Shown here piece by piece: positions 57,189 to 64,000 of a stretch of 64,000 nt of DNA (within the stretch, counting starts at the first letter, position 1; each line of letters starts with the position of its first letter). Origin of the DNA: Allostella vacuolata (lineage in GTDB: Bacteria > Pseudomonadota > Alphaproteobacteria > ATCC43930 > Allostellaceae); contig AP019702.1 in NCBI GenBank assembly GCA_006739055.1, positions 3,931,388 through 3,995,387 of the forward strand. The letters are read 5' to 3'. A model generated the notes under the pieces. It was not told where the DNA came from. It did no database searches and saw only the letters and a list, made by a program, of their open reading frames with translations. The translations under genes were made by a program, and so were the position numbers.

Positions 57189-57623
57189 ATGGCCGCTGTG
57201 CGCATCCAGTATGGCGTTCTGCCCTACCGCCTTTCGCCCGATGGCGACCTGCAGATCCTGCTCCTGACGACGCGCCGGACGGGCCGCTGGAGCATTCCCA
57301 AGGGCTGGCCGATCAAGGGGCTGAAGCCGCCGAAGTCGGCCGCGCGGGAGGCGTACGAGGAAGCCGGGCTGCGCGGCAAGGTGGGTGGCCGGGCGATCGG
57401 CTCCTTCGCCTACACCAAGGTGGTGGAGGGCGAGACCGCTCTGCGCTGCGAGGTCCAGGTCTTCCCGCTCGCGGTGAAGAAGCAGCTGATCTCGTGGCCC
57501 GAAGGCGCCCAGCGCGACACGGTCTGGCTCGCCGCGATGGACGCGCTGGCGGTGGTCGACAAGGCCGAGCTGCGCCCGATCATCGAGAGGTTCGTCGCGC
57601 GCTTCGCCCGCCCGGCCATGTGA
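57189..57623 (+). CDS. Nudix hydrolase (DIPP-like)
   Basis: 144 aa from ATG at 57189. The core of the Nudix box is SAAREAYEEAGLRG near residues 57-70, giving REUXEEXGU. The first Glu of the GX5E part is not evident (KGLKPPKS), as in related alphaproteobacterial members. RWSIPKGWPIKGLK precedes it. Probably hydrolyses nucleoside or inositol polyphosphates; substrate open. The preceding 110 bp hold a lower-GC promoter-like stretch. Confidence 0.9.
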   Translation: MAAVRIQYGVLPYRLSPDGDLQILLLTTRRTGRWSIPKGWPIKGLKPPKSAAREAYEEAGLRGKVGGRAIGSFAYTKVVEGETALRCEVQVFPLAVKKQLISWPEGAQRDTVWLAAMDALAVVDKAELRPIIERFVARFARPAM

Positions 57624-57630
57624 CCGGCAG

Positions 57631-57653
57631 GACCGGGCCGGAGCGGCCCGGTC
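57631..57653. terminator. Hairpin between convergent Nudix and DJ-1 genes
   Basis: 10-bp perfect stem GACCGGGCCG / CGGCCCGGTC with a GAG loop, between two convergent stop codons. Probably bidirectional; no T-run on either side. Confidence 0.6.
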
Positions 57654-57668
57654 GCCCGCCGGCCGGGT

Positions 57669-58469
57669 TCAGGCCGCGCCCGCCTGGCGGTCGAGGGCAG
57701 CGACGAACGCCGCGGCGATCGGATGGTCGGAGCGCGGGTTCTGGCCGGTGATCAGCTCGCGATCGACGACCACGTTGGGCTCGAAGTCGACCGCGCCGGT
57801 CGTCACCTCGCCGCCGGCCGCCGCCAGGGCGGAGGGCATGTCGAAATACATCCGGGCATGCAGGATGTGGTCTTCCACGACCTTCTCCTCGGTGGCCGAG
57901 AACACCGTCATGCGGTAGCCGGCATAGGGCCAGCCCCGGGCCCATTCCTTCGCCTTCTCCACGTCGCCGGCGATCAGCGCCGCGCGGAACTCGCGGGCGT
58001 GCGCCATGGCCGCCACCACCGCGATCGGCCCGTGGCAGAGCAGCGCGGTCGGCTTGGCGCGCTCGTGGAAGTGACGCAGGATCCGGCCCAGCTCGGCATC
58101 CTGCATCAGGTCGACGACCGGCGCCTGGCCGCCCGGCACGAACACCCCGGCATAGCCGTCGAGCCCCTCCGCGATGACCGCGCGCAGGGTCCGGACCGCG
58201 GTCATCGCCGGGTGCCCGGCCCAGAAGGCCCGGGCGCGGGCATGGGCCGCCTCGTCGCCCTCGAAATGCGCCGCCGCGTCCGATACCGGGTCGATGGTCG
58301 GCCGGGTGCCGTCCGGCGTGGCCAGGACGACCTCGTAGCCGGCGTCGATGATCGCCATCGCCGGGACGACGGTTTCGTTGAGATACTGGCCGGTGGCACC
58401 CCAGCCGCCGCCCTGGACCTCGATCCGGGTGGCGTTGGAACCGATCACCAGCACTTTGCCCTTGGTCAT
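57669..58469 (-). CDS. DJ-1/PfpI (type 1 glutamine amidotransferase-like) protein
   Basis: 266 aa from ATG at 58469 (MTKGKVLVIGSNATRIEVQG). Nucleophile elbow TALLCHGPIAVVAA with the catalytic Cys near residue 140; VFVPGGQAPVVDLMQDAEL holds the preceding conserved turn. Class I GATase-like members of this length act as chaperones, glyoxalases or stress proteins. Divergent from a LysR gene, which may regulate it. Confidence 0.87.
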   Translation of the reverse strand: MTKGKVLVIGSNATRIEVQGGGWGATGQYLNETVVPAMAIIDAGYEVVLATPDGTRPTIDPVSDAAAHFEGDEAAHARARAFWAGHPAMTAVRTLRAVIAEGLDGYAGVFVPGGQAPVVDLMQDAELGRILRHFHERAKPTALLCHGPIAVVAAMAHAREFRAALIAGDVEKAKEWARGWPYAGYRMTVFSATEEKVVEDHILHARMYFDMPSALAAAGGEVTTGAVDFEPNVVVDRELITGQNPRSDHPIAAAFVAALDRQAGAA

Positions 58470-58491
58470 GTCAGCCTCCGTCGGAATGTGC

Positions 58492-58509
58492 GCGTCCGTT
58501 GTTGGACGC
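58492..58509. promoter_or_regulatory. Inverted repeat in DJ-1/LysR divergent promoter
   Basis: GCGTCC-GTTGTT-GGACGC, a perfect 6-bp inverted repeat 22 bp upstream of the DJ-1 start and 76 bp from the LysR start, in a 116-bp divergent gap. Placement suits an operator; regulator identity is inferred. Confidence 0.4.
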
Positions 58510-58585
58510 CCGCAGGATGCCGCTGGGCCAGACATTCCAGAACTTGATTGTTTGGATTTCAGATATACGCATGAGACTATAACTC

Positions 58586-59509
58586 ATGCGGTACGACCTG
58601 AACCTGCTGCCGATCTTCGTCGCGCTGATGGACGAACGCAGCGTCACCCGCGCGGCGGAGCGGCTGGGCATGACGCAGCCGGCGCTGTCCAACGCGCTCG
58701 CCCGGCTGCGCACCACCCTGCAGGACCCGCTGTTCGTGCGCGAGCGCTACGGCATCCAGCCGACGCCGGTCGCACTGGAACTCGCCCCGGTGATCGCGGA
58801 GGCGCTGGCCCGCATCGACGACGCGGTCCTGGGCCAGCAGGAGTTCGACCCGGCCAGGGCGGAGCGCCTGTTCACCATCGCGCCCAACGGCTATGTCGAG
58901 TTCGTCCTGGCGCCGGCGATCGTGGCCCGGCTGCAGGCGGTGGCGCCCGGCATCCGGCTGCGCCTTGCGCCCTATGGCAACGACCTGGCGGAAACGGGCG
59001 TGGTCTCCGGCACCACGGCGATGGTGCTGGGCCGGATCGTCGATCCGCCGGACAACCTGGTCGTGCAGCACCTGATGGACGAGGGGCTCGCCTGCGTGGT
59101 GCGCGCCGGCCACCCGGAGATCGGCGACAGCCTGTCGCGCCGGCAGTTCGAGCGGATGAAGCATGTCAACGTGGTGCCGCCGGGGCGCCTGCGCGCCGGC
59201 CTGTTCCAGGCACTGGCGCAGCAGCAGCTCCGGCGCGACGTCGCGATCTCGGTCACCAACTTCTTCGCGGTGGCGGAGATGGTGGCCGTGACCGACCATG
59301 TCGCGACGCTGCCCGCCCTGATCTGCCGCCGCCTCGCCCGCGACCCGCGCCTGAAGATCCTTCCGGCACCGGTCGATCTCGGCACCTTCCCGGTCGAGAT
59401 GGCCTGGCACGTCCGCTACCGCCACGACCCCGCGCACCGCTGGCTGCGATCGCTGATCGGCGACGTCGCCCGGGAGGTCGTCCAAGAGGTCGCGGGGGCG
59501 GACCGGTGA
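58586..59509 (+). CDS. LysR-family transcriptional regulator
   Basis: 307 aa. N-terminal winged HTH (MRYDLNLLPIFVALMDERSV, then RAAERLGMTQPALSNALARL and DPLFVRERYGIQPTP). C-terminal inducer-binding domain from about residue 95. Divergent from the DJ-1 gene, the standard LysR layout, so that gene is the likely target. Confidence 0.94.
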   Translation: MRYDLNLLPIFVALMDERSVTRAAERLGMTQPALSNALARLRTTLQDPLFVRERYGIQPTPVALELAPVIAEALARIDDAVLGQQEFDPARAERLFTIAPNGYVEFVLAPAIVARLQAVAPGIRLRLAPYGNDLAETGVVSGTTAMVLGRIVDPPDNLVVQHLMDEGLACVVRAGHPEIGDSLSRRQFERMKHVNVVPPGRLRAGLFQALAQQQLRRDVAISVTNFFAVAEMVAVTDHVATLPALICRRLARDPRLKILPAPVDLGTFPVEMAWHVRYRHDPAHRWLRSLIGDVAREVVQEVAGADR

Positions 59510-59750
59510 GCGCGCGCGGCCGTTCCGTCAGCTGATGGCCGGCGCCCTTGTGGCCGACTGCGGCGTGGTGCGCATGCGGCACCCAAATCCGATTGCTGGC
59601 ACGCGCCATCTCGCCCCAAATGGCGGGATGAATCGCGACGGTGACGGACCCGCGGCCCGCCGCATACGGTACGCCTGCCGTGCCGCCGCACGATCCGAGC
59701 GGCGGCACGGCTGCCGGCGGCGACCGGTGCAGAACGAGAAGAAGAGTTGA

Positions 59751-61289
59751 ATGCCTACCTTGAGCTGGCTCACCCGAGACGACGACATCCGTGCGGCCCA
59801 GCAGGTGCCCTATCGCCTGCTGGAGGAAGTCACGGCACTGTCGGCAGGCGACCCGACGACCGGCAACATGCTGATCCAGGGCGACAATCTCGATGCGCTG
59901 AAGGCCCTCCTGCCGTTCTATGCCGGGCAGGTGAAATGCATCTATATCGATCCGCCGTACAATACACGGTCGGCCTTCACCCACTATGATGACAATCTTG
60001 AACACACGCGATGGCTGTCCCTGATGTGGCCGCGGCTCGAATTGCTGCGCGACCTTTTGTCAGAAGACGGGTCGATTTGGGTATCGATCGACGACAACGA
60101 AGGGCACTACCTCAAAGTCATCATGGATGAGGTATTCGGAAGATCCCGATTTGTGGCAAACATCGTCTGGCAAAAGAGAATGTCACGAGAGAATCGCGCT
60201 GCGATCGGTTCGGCTCATGACCATATACTCCTGTATGCGGTACAAGGACCGCAAACTTGGAAAGAAACTCGCAATCTTCTTCCTGATTCTGACAACGGAT
60301 ATGCCAACCCGGATAACGACCCGCGAGGCCCCTGGCGCTCCATACCATTTAGCGCGCAGGGGTTCCGAAGAAATCAAATGTACACTATAATTTCCCCATC
60401 CGGAGCACTTCTGGATCCACCCAAAGGTCGATGCTGGGGAGCAACTGAACCTGAATTCGTCCGTCTTCGAGACACAGAAAATCGCGTATATTTTCCCAAT
60501 AATGGAAATGGACGGCCACGAATAAAGAAATTCTCATCTGAAGAAACTGGTCTAGTGCCAATGACTTGGTGGGATGCAGTAAATTTCGGAGACAATCAAC
60601 AGGCCAAAAAAGAAAACATCGATCTTATTGAATCTAACGATATATTTGGCACCCCAAAGCCGGAGAAATTAGTAGAGAAGCTTCTGCACATCGCCACCAA
60701 CCCCGGCGATCTCGTCCTCGACTCCTTCCTGGGTTCCGGTACCACGGCTGCCGTCGCGCACAAGATGGGTCGCCGCTATATCGGCATCGAGATGGGCGAG
60801 CACGCCGTCACCCATTGCGCGCCGCGCCTGCGCAAGGTGATCGACGGCGAGCAGGGCGGCATATCGGAGAGCGTCGGCTGGAAGGGCGGCGGCGGGTTCC
60901 GCTTCTATCGCCTCGGGCCGCCCGTCTTCGACGAGGACGGCCATATCCGCTCGGACATCGCCTTCCCGGTGCTGGCGGCGCACATCTGGTTCAGCGAGAC
61001 GGCGACGCCCTGGACGGTGATGCCGCGCACCCCGTTCCTCGGCATCCGCGACGGCCGGGCCTTTGCCCTGCTCTACAACGGCATCCTCGGCGATCGGCGG
61101 GCGGACGGCGGCAACGTGCTGACCCGGGCGACGCTGGCCCTGATTCGCGCCGCCATCGCCGAAGCCGATCCCACCTTCGCCGGCCCCGTCACCGTCTATG
61201 GCGAGCAGTCCCGCCTCGCCGCGCCGACGCTGGACCGCGAGGCCGTGACCTTCAAGCAGACGCCCTATGACGTCAGGGCCCGCCGATGA
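59751..61289 (+). CDS. Type III restriction-modification DNA methyltransferase (Mod), N6-adenine
   Basis: 512-aa beta-class amino-methyltransferase: catalytic motif IV DPPY at residues 67-70 (KCIYIDPPYNTRSAF) comes before the AdoMet motif I at about 324-330 (LDSFLGSGTTAAVAHKMGRR). LIQGDNLDALKALLPFYAGQ precedes motif IV. The part between (about residues 117-317), where the target recognition domain lies, has AT-rich DNA unlike its flanks. A C-terminal extension of about 150 residues follows motif I. The Res gene starts 22 bp downstream. It methylates one strand of an asymmetric site and gives the complex its specificity. Confidence 0.93.
   Translation: MPTLSWLTRDDDIRAAQQVPYRLLEEVTALSAGDPTTGNMLIQGDNLDALKALLPFYAGQVKCIYIDPPYNTRSAFTHYDDNLEHTRWLSLMWPRLELLRDLLSEDGSIWVSIDDNEGHYLKVIMDEVFGRSRFVANIVWQKRMSRENRAAIGSAHDHILLYAVQGPQTWKETRNLLPDSDNGYANPDNDPRGPWRSIPFSAQGFRRNQMYTIISPSGALLDPPKGRCWGATEPEFVRLRDTENRVYFPNNGNGRPRIKKFSSEETGLVPMTWWDAVNFGDNQQAKKENIDLIESNDIFGTPKPEKLVEKLLHIATNPGDLVLDSFLGSGTTAAVAHKMGRRYIGIEMGEHAVTHCAPRLRKVIDGEQGGISESVGWKGGGGFRFYRLGPPVFDEDGHIRSDIAFPVLAAHIWFSETATPWTVMPRTPFLGIRDGRAFALLYNGILGDRRADGGNVLTRATLALIRAAIAEADPTFAGPVTVYGEQSRLAAPTLDREAVTFKQTPYDVRARR
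60110..60690. other. AT-rich island covering the Mod target-recognition region
   Basis: GC falls from about 65-70 % to roughly 45 % by eye within one intact reading frame, and codons such as AAA, ATA, TTA and AGA become frequent. Both edges fall inside the gene, just after motif IV and just before the motif I block. This fits replacement of the recognition domain by recombination with a low-GC homologue. Confidence 0.85.
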
Positions 61290-61311
61290 CACGGGCCGCG
61301 GGGGACCGGTC

Positions 61312-63972
61312 ATGAAGCTCAAGCCGTATCAGGCCGATACGCTCGCCATCCTTCGCCGCTTTCTCGAAGAGGCGCGCGTGGCCGGCCCCACGAACGCATA
61401 TGACGGCATCACCGCGACCCCGGAGCAGGCCGCGCGGCTGGGGCGCTACCGAACGACGTACAGGACGCTCGAAGGTCTGCCGGGCGCCCCCTATGTGTGC
61501 CTTCGCCTGCCGACCGGCGGCGGCAAGACGATGCTGGCCGCGCACGCCATCGCCGTGGCGCGGGACGCCTGGGTGGAAAAGGACTGGCCGCTGGTGCTGT
61601 GGCTGGTGCCGTCGAACACCATCCGCCAACAGACGGTGGAGGCGCTACGCAATTCCCGACATCCCTACCGCCAGGCGCTCGACGCGGCGTTCGAGGGCCG
61701 CGTCCGGGTGTTCGACATCGCCGACTTCACGACGATCCGGCCGCACGACATCCGCGACAATGTCTGCATCGTCGTCGGCACCATCCAGACGCTGCGGGTC
61801 AGCAATACCGAGGGCCGCAGGGTCTATGCCCACAACGAGAACATGGAGCCGCACTTCAGCGCCATACCCCGGACCATGGCCGGCCTGGAACAGATCGACG
61901 GCTCGACGGAGGATACGGGCAATCCGCGCTTCTCGTTCGCCAATCTGCTGCACGTCCATCGACCGCTCATGATCGTGGACGAGGCGCACAACGCGGTGAC
62001 CGGCCTGACGCGCGACATGCAGGCCCGGGTCCGGCCCTGTGCCATCATCGAGTTCACCGCGACCCCGAGGGCGAATTCCAACATCCTGCATAGCGTCACC
62101 GCGCAGGAACTGAAGGCGGCGGAGATGATCAAGCTGCCGATCGTGCTGGCCGAGCACGACAGCTGGCAGACCGCGGTGAACGGGGCGATCGCCAGCCGTG
62201 CGGCGTTGGCGGAGGCGGCAAAGGGCGAGGCGGACTATATCCGCCCCATCGTCCTGTTCCAGGCCCAGCCGCGGAACCAGGAGGTGACCGCAGAGGCACT
62301 GAAGACGCACCTGATGGAGGTGGAGCAGATCCCGGAATACCGGATCGCCATCGCCACCGGCGAGCAGCGGGAGCTCGACGGCATAGACCTGTTCGATCCC
62401 CAATGCCGCATCGAGTACGTCATCACCATCGAGGCGCTGAAGGAAGGCTGGGACTGTTCCTTCGCGTATGTGTTCTGCTCGCTCTCGCGCATCCAGAGCG
62501 CGACCGATGTGGAGCAGCTGCTCGGCCGGGTGCTGCGCATGCCCTACGCGCGACGCCGTCGGGCCGATGCATTGAACCGAGCCTACGCGCATGTTTCCGA
62601 ACCCTCGTTCAGCGCCGCGGCGTCGGCACTCGTCGACAGGCTGGTGGCGATGGGCTTCAGCGAGCCGGACGCCCGGGACGCCATCGAACCGGCCCAGGGG
62701 CATCTGGACGACACCGGCCTGTTCGCACCGCGGGAGCGCCCCGCCCCCGTCTTCCGACACTCCGTCGCGGCGACGCCGGAAATTGCCGCCGCGCTGGCGT
62801 CGCTCGCCGCGCACGAGGCGGTGTCCATCGTTACCCAGGAGGGCGGGACGGTGGAGATCGCGGTTATCGGTCATGTCGCGCCGGAGCTGGAGGCCGCGAT
62901 TGCCGACGCCATTCCCGCGCATCAGCGCCGGGACCTGGCCGAGGCGGTCCGGAAGTACCGGTTCGAAACCGCGGGCCAGCTCTCGCCAGCCCAGCGGGGC
63001 GAGAGCTTCCGCGCGCCGAGGCTGATGACCGAGATCCAAGGGAGCTTCGAGTTTGCCGATACCGACCTGTTCATGGAATTCCATGACTGGTCGCTGGCTT
63101 CGCACCCGGCACGGCTGGACGAATCCGCCTTCGCCATCCGCGAAACGGCGCGCAGCTTCGAGATCGACGTGGACGGCAACCGCGTCGCCTGGCAGTTCGC
63201 CGGGGAGGGAGAGCAGCTGGCGCTCGATGTGCAAGTGGATGGCTGGTCGCCGCAGAACCTGATCATTTGGCTGGATCGCCAGCTGCGCCAGCCCGACATC
63301 CACCAGGCCGACCTGTTGCGATGGATTGCGGACTGCATCGGCCATCTGATGGGGCCGCGCAGGATCCCTATCGCGGCGCTGATGCGAACCAAGTTCATCC
63401 TGGCGCGCAAGCTGCGCGAACGCCTGGCCGCCGCCCGCCTGGCCGAACGGCAATCGGCCTATCAACGCTATCTCTTCGTGCCGGAGGCACGCGTCCATGC
63501 CTCGCTCGAAAACGGCTTCCAGTTCCGCGATGGAATGTACCGGGACGTGAAGAAGCAGCGCGGCGGCCGCTGGAAGCCGCGCAAGCACTTCCTGGGGCCG
63601 GACGGGCTGCCGGCATTCGATGGCGTCGAGGAGGGCGAGGAGTTCCAGTGCGCACAGGCCATCGACAGCCTGCCCGACGTAACGTTCTGGCTGCGGAACG
63701 TGGCAAGGAACGCGGAGTCCTTCTGGCTGCCGACTGCGACGGGCAAGTTCTATCCCGACTTCGTCGCGCGCTTGAACGACGGGCGCACGATGGTCGTCGA
63801 GTACAAGGGGGCTCTGCTGGCCGGCTCCGGCGTCGACGACACGAACGAGAAGCGCGCCATCGGACGGTTGTGGGAACAGGGCAGCGACGGCCGAGGCCTG
63901 TTCGTGATGGTCGAAAAGCAGCTCGGGGGCCGGGATGTGCGTCAGCAACTCCAGGACAGGATCGACGGATGA
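61312..63972 (+). CDS. Type III restriction enzyme Res subunit (helicase-nuclease)
   Basis: 886 aa from ATG at 61312 with GGGGGA before it. SF2 helicase motifs: Walker A LPTGGGKT (residues 66-73), DEAH 223-226 (MIVDEAHNAV), motif III IEFTATPRAN and motif VI DVEQLLGRVLRMPYARRR. C-terminal endonuclease PD-(D/E)xK: Asp816 (YPDF), Glu830 and Lys832 (VVEYKG). With Mod it would cut DNA after ATP-driven communication between two sites. GC is normal for the genome, in contrast to the Mod core. ATGA overlap with a further gene. Confidence 0.94.
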   Translation: MKLKPYQADTLAILRRFLEEARVAGPTNAYDGITATPEQAARLGRYRTTYRTLEGLPGAPYVCLRLPTGGGKTMLAAHAIAVARDAWVEKDWPLVLWLVPSNTIRQQTVEALRNSRHPYRQALDAAFEGRVRVFDIADFTTIRPHDIRDNVCIVVGTIQTLRVSNTEGRRVYAHNENMEPHFSAIPRTMAGLEQIDGSTEDTGNPRFSFANLLHVHRPLMIVDEAHNAVTGLTRDMQARVRPCAIIEFTATPRANSNILHSVTAQELKAAEMIKLPIVLAEHDSWQTAVNGAIASRAALAEAAKGEADYIRPIVLFQAQPRNQEVTAEALKTHLMEVEQIPEYRIAIATGEQRELDGIDLFDPQCRIEYVITIEALKEGWDCSFAYVFCSLSRIQSATDVEQLLGRVLRMPYARRRRADALNRAYAHVSEPSFSAAASALVDRLVAMGFSEPDARDAIEPAQGHLDDTGLFAPRERPAPVFRHSVAATPEIAAALASLAAHEAVSIVTQEGGTVEIAVIGHVAPELEAAIADAIPAHQRRDLAEAVRKYRFETAGQLSPAQRGESFRAPRLMTEIQGSFEFADTDLFMEFHDWSLASHPARLDESAFAIRETARSFEIDVDGNRVAWQFAGEGEQLALDVQVDGWSPQNLIIWLDRQLRQPDIHQADLLRWIADCIGHLMGPRRIPIAALMRTKFILARKLRERLAAARLAERQSAYQRYLFVPEARVHASLENGFQFRDGMYRDVKKQRGGRWKPRKHFLGPDGLPAFDGVEEGEEFQCAQAIDSLPDVTFWLRNVARNAESFWLPTATGKFYPDFVARLNDGRTMVVEYKGALLAGSGVDDTNEKRAIGRLWEQGSDGRGLFVMVEKQLGGRDVRQQLQDRIDG

Positions 63973-64000
63973 CGGCAGCGGAGCGCTGGTGCGCAGCAGC
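63969..64000 (+). CDS. Start of a third gene in the restriction-modification operon
   Basis: ATG at 63969 overlaps the res stop (ATGA) and opens a frame (MTAAERWCAAA) that runs off the window. Coupling implies a further operon member. Product unknown. Confidence 0.5.
   Translation, partial: MTAAERWCAA

Noticed and set aside
59535-59750. 71-codon frame between the LysR and mod genes
   Set aside because: Arg-rich, no ribosome site or recognisable pattern, and it ends at the mod ribosome site. The 241-bp gap is better read as mod upstream DNA, with nothing else recognised in it.
59751-64000. Restriction locus as part of a BREX, DISARM or Ssp-type defence island
   Set aside because: Only mod, res and the start of a third gene are visible; no pglZ, brxC, drmA or similar genes are present in the window.

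Overview
The window is gene-dense, very GC-rich DNA (mostly about 68-70 % GC by eye). Gene content and style point to an alphaproteobacterium, most likely of the Rhodospirillales: GTG and TTG starts, stop-start overlaps (ATGA, GTGA, TGATG), a FixK/FNR-type box, HisKA_2/HWE-type kinase signalling, many periplasmic-binding-protein ABC importers, a Tat-exported OpgG-type protein and FAD-dependent thymidylate synthase. The taxonomic placement is inference. No rRNA, tRNA, CRISPR array or complete insertion sequence was seen, and no gene-free stretch exceeds 300 bases.

Layout. 1-4908 (minus): dipeptide/oligopeptide-type ABC importer with a fused double ATPase. 5091-7982: an SDR oxidoreductase and two tandem D-2-hydroxyacid dehydrogenases whose central 458 bp are almost identical. 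8105-12222: a Ugp-type sugar/polyol-phosphate importer. 12466-17691: a split MacB-like exporter with an outer-membrane factor and an adaptor carrying an N-terminal PAS domain. 17773-20060: two small secreted proteins and a glycosyltransferase with TPR repeats. 20286-25381: an endonuclease/phosphatase-fold protein, a CHASE3 kinase, a single-domain response regulator, a receiver-kinase hybrid and an NMT1-type binding protein. 25400-28920: YkuD transpeptidase, ThyX and an ABC exporter. 28924-30945: NsrR, alternative oxidase, a YeaR-like DUF1971 protein and an eRF1-like protein, with an NsrR box and an FNR/FixK box. 31099-35988: peptidoglycan enzymes (MltA, DUF882, a YcbB-type L,D-transpeptidase) and an M17 aminopeptidase. 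36114-42511: GST, an oxaloacetate-decarboxylase-like enzyme, OpgH/OpgG glucan synthesis and a ketopantoate-reductase-like enzyme. 42608-43376: fragments of two toxin-antitoxin modules. 43402-51732: kdpDE divergent from kdpFABC. 51825-56754: branched-chain aminotransferase and an Fbp/phosphonate-type importer. 56839-59509: small secreted protein, Nudix hydrolase, DJ-1/PfpI protein and LysR regulator. 59751-end: a type III restriction-modification operon that runs out of the window.

Three things stand out. One is the tripartite exporter whose adaptor is fused to a cytoplasmic PAS sensor. The second is the compact nitric-oxide/low-oxygen module (NsrR, AOX, YeaR-like, eRF1-like) with readable operators. 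The third is the type III methyltransferase, whose target-recognition region is strikingly AT-rich while its flanks match the genome.
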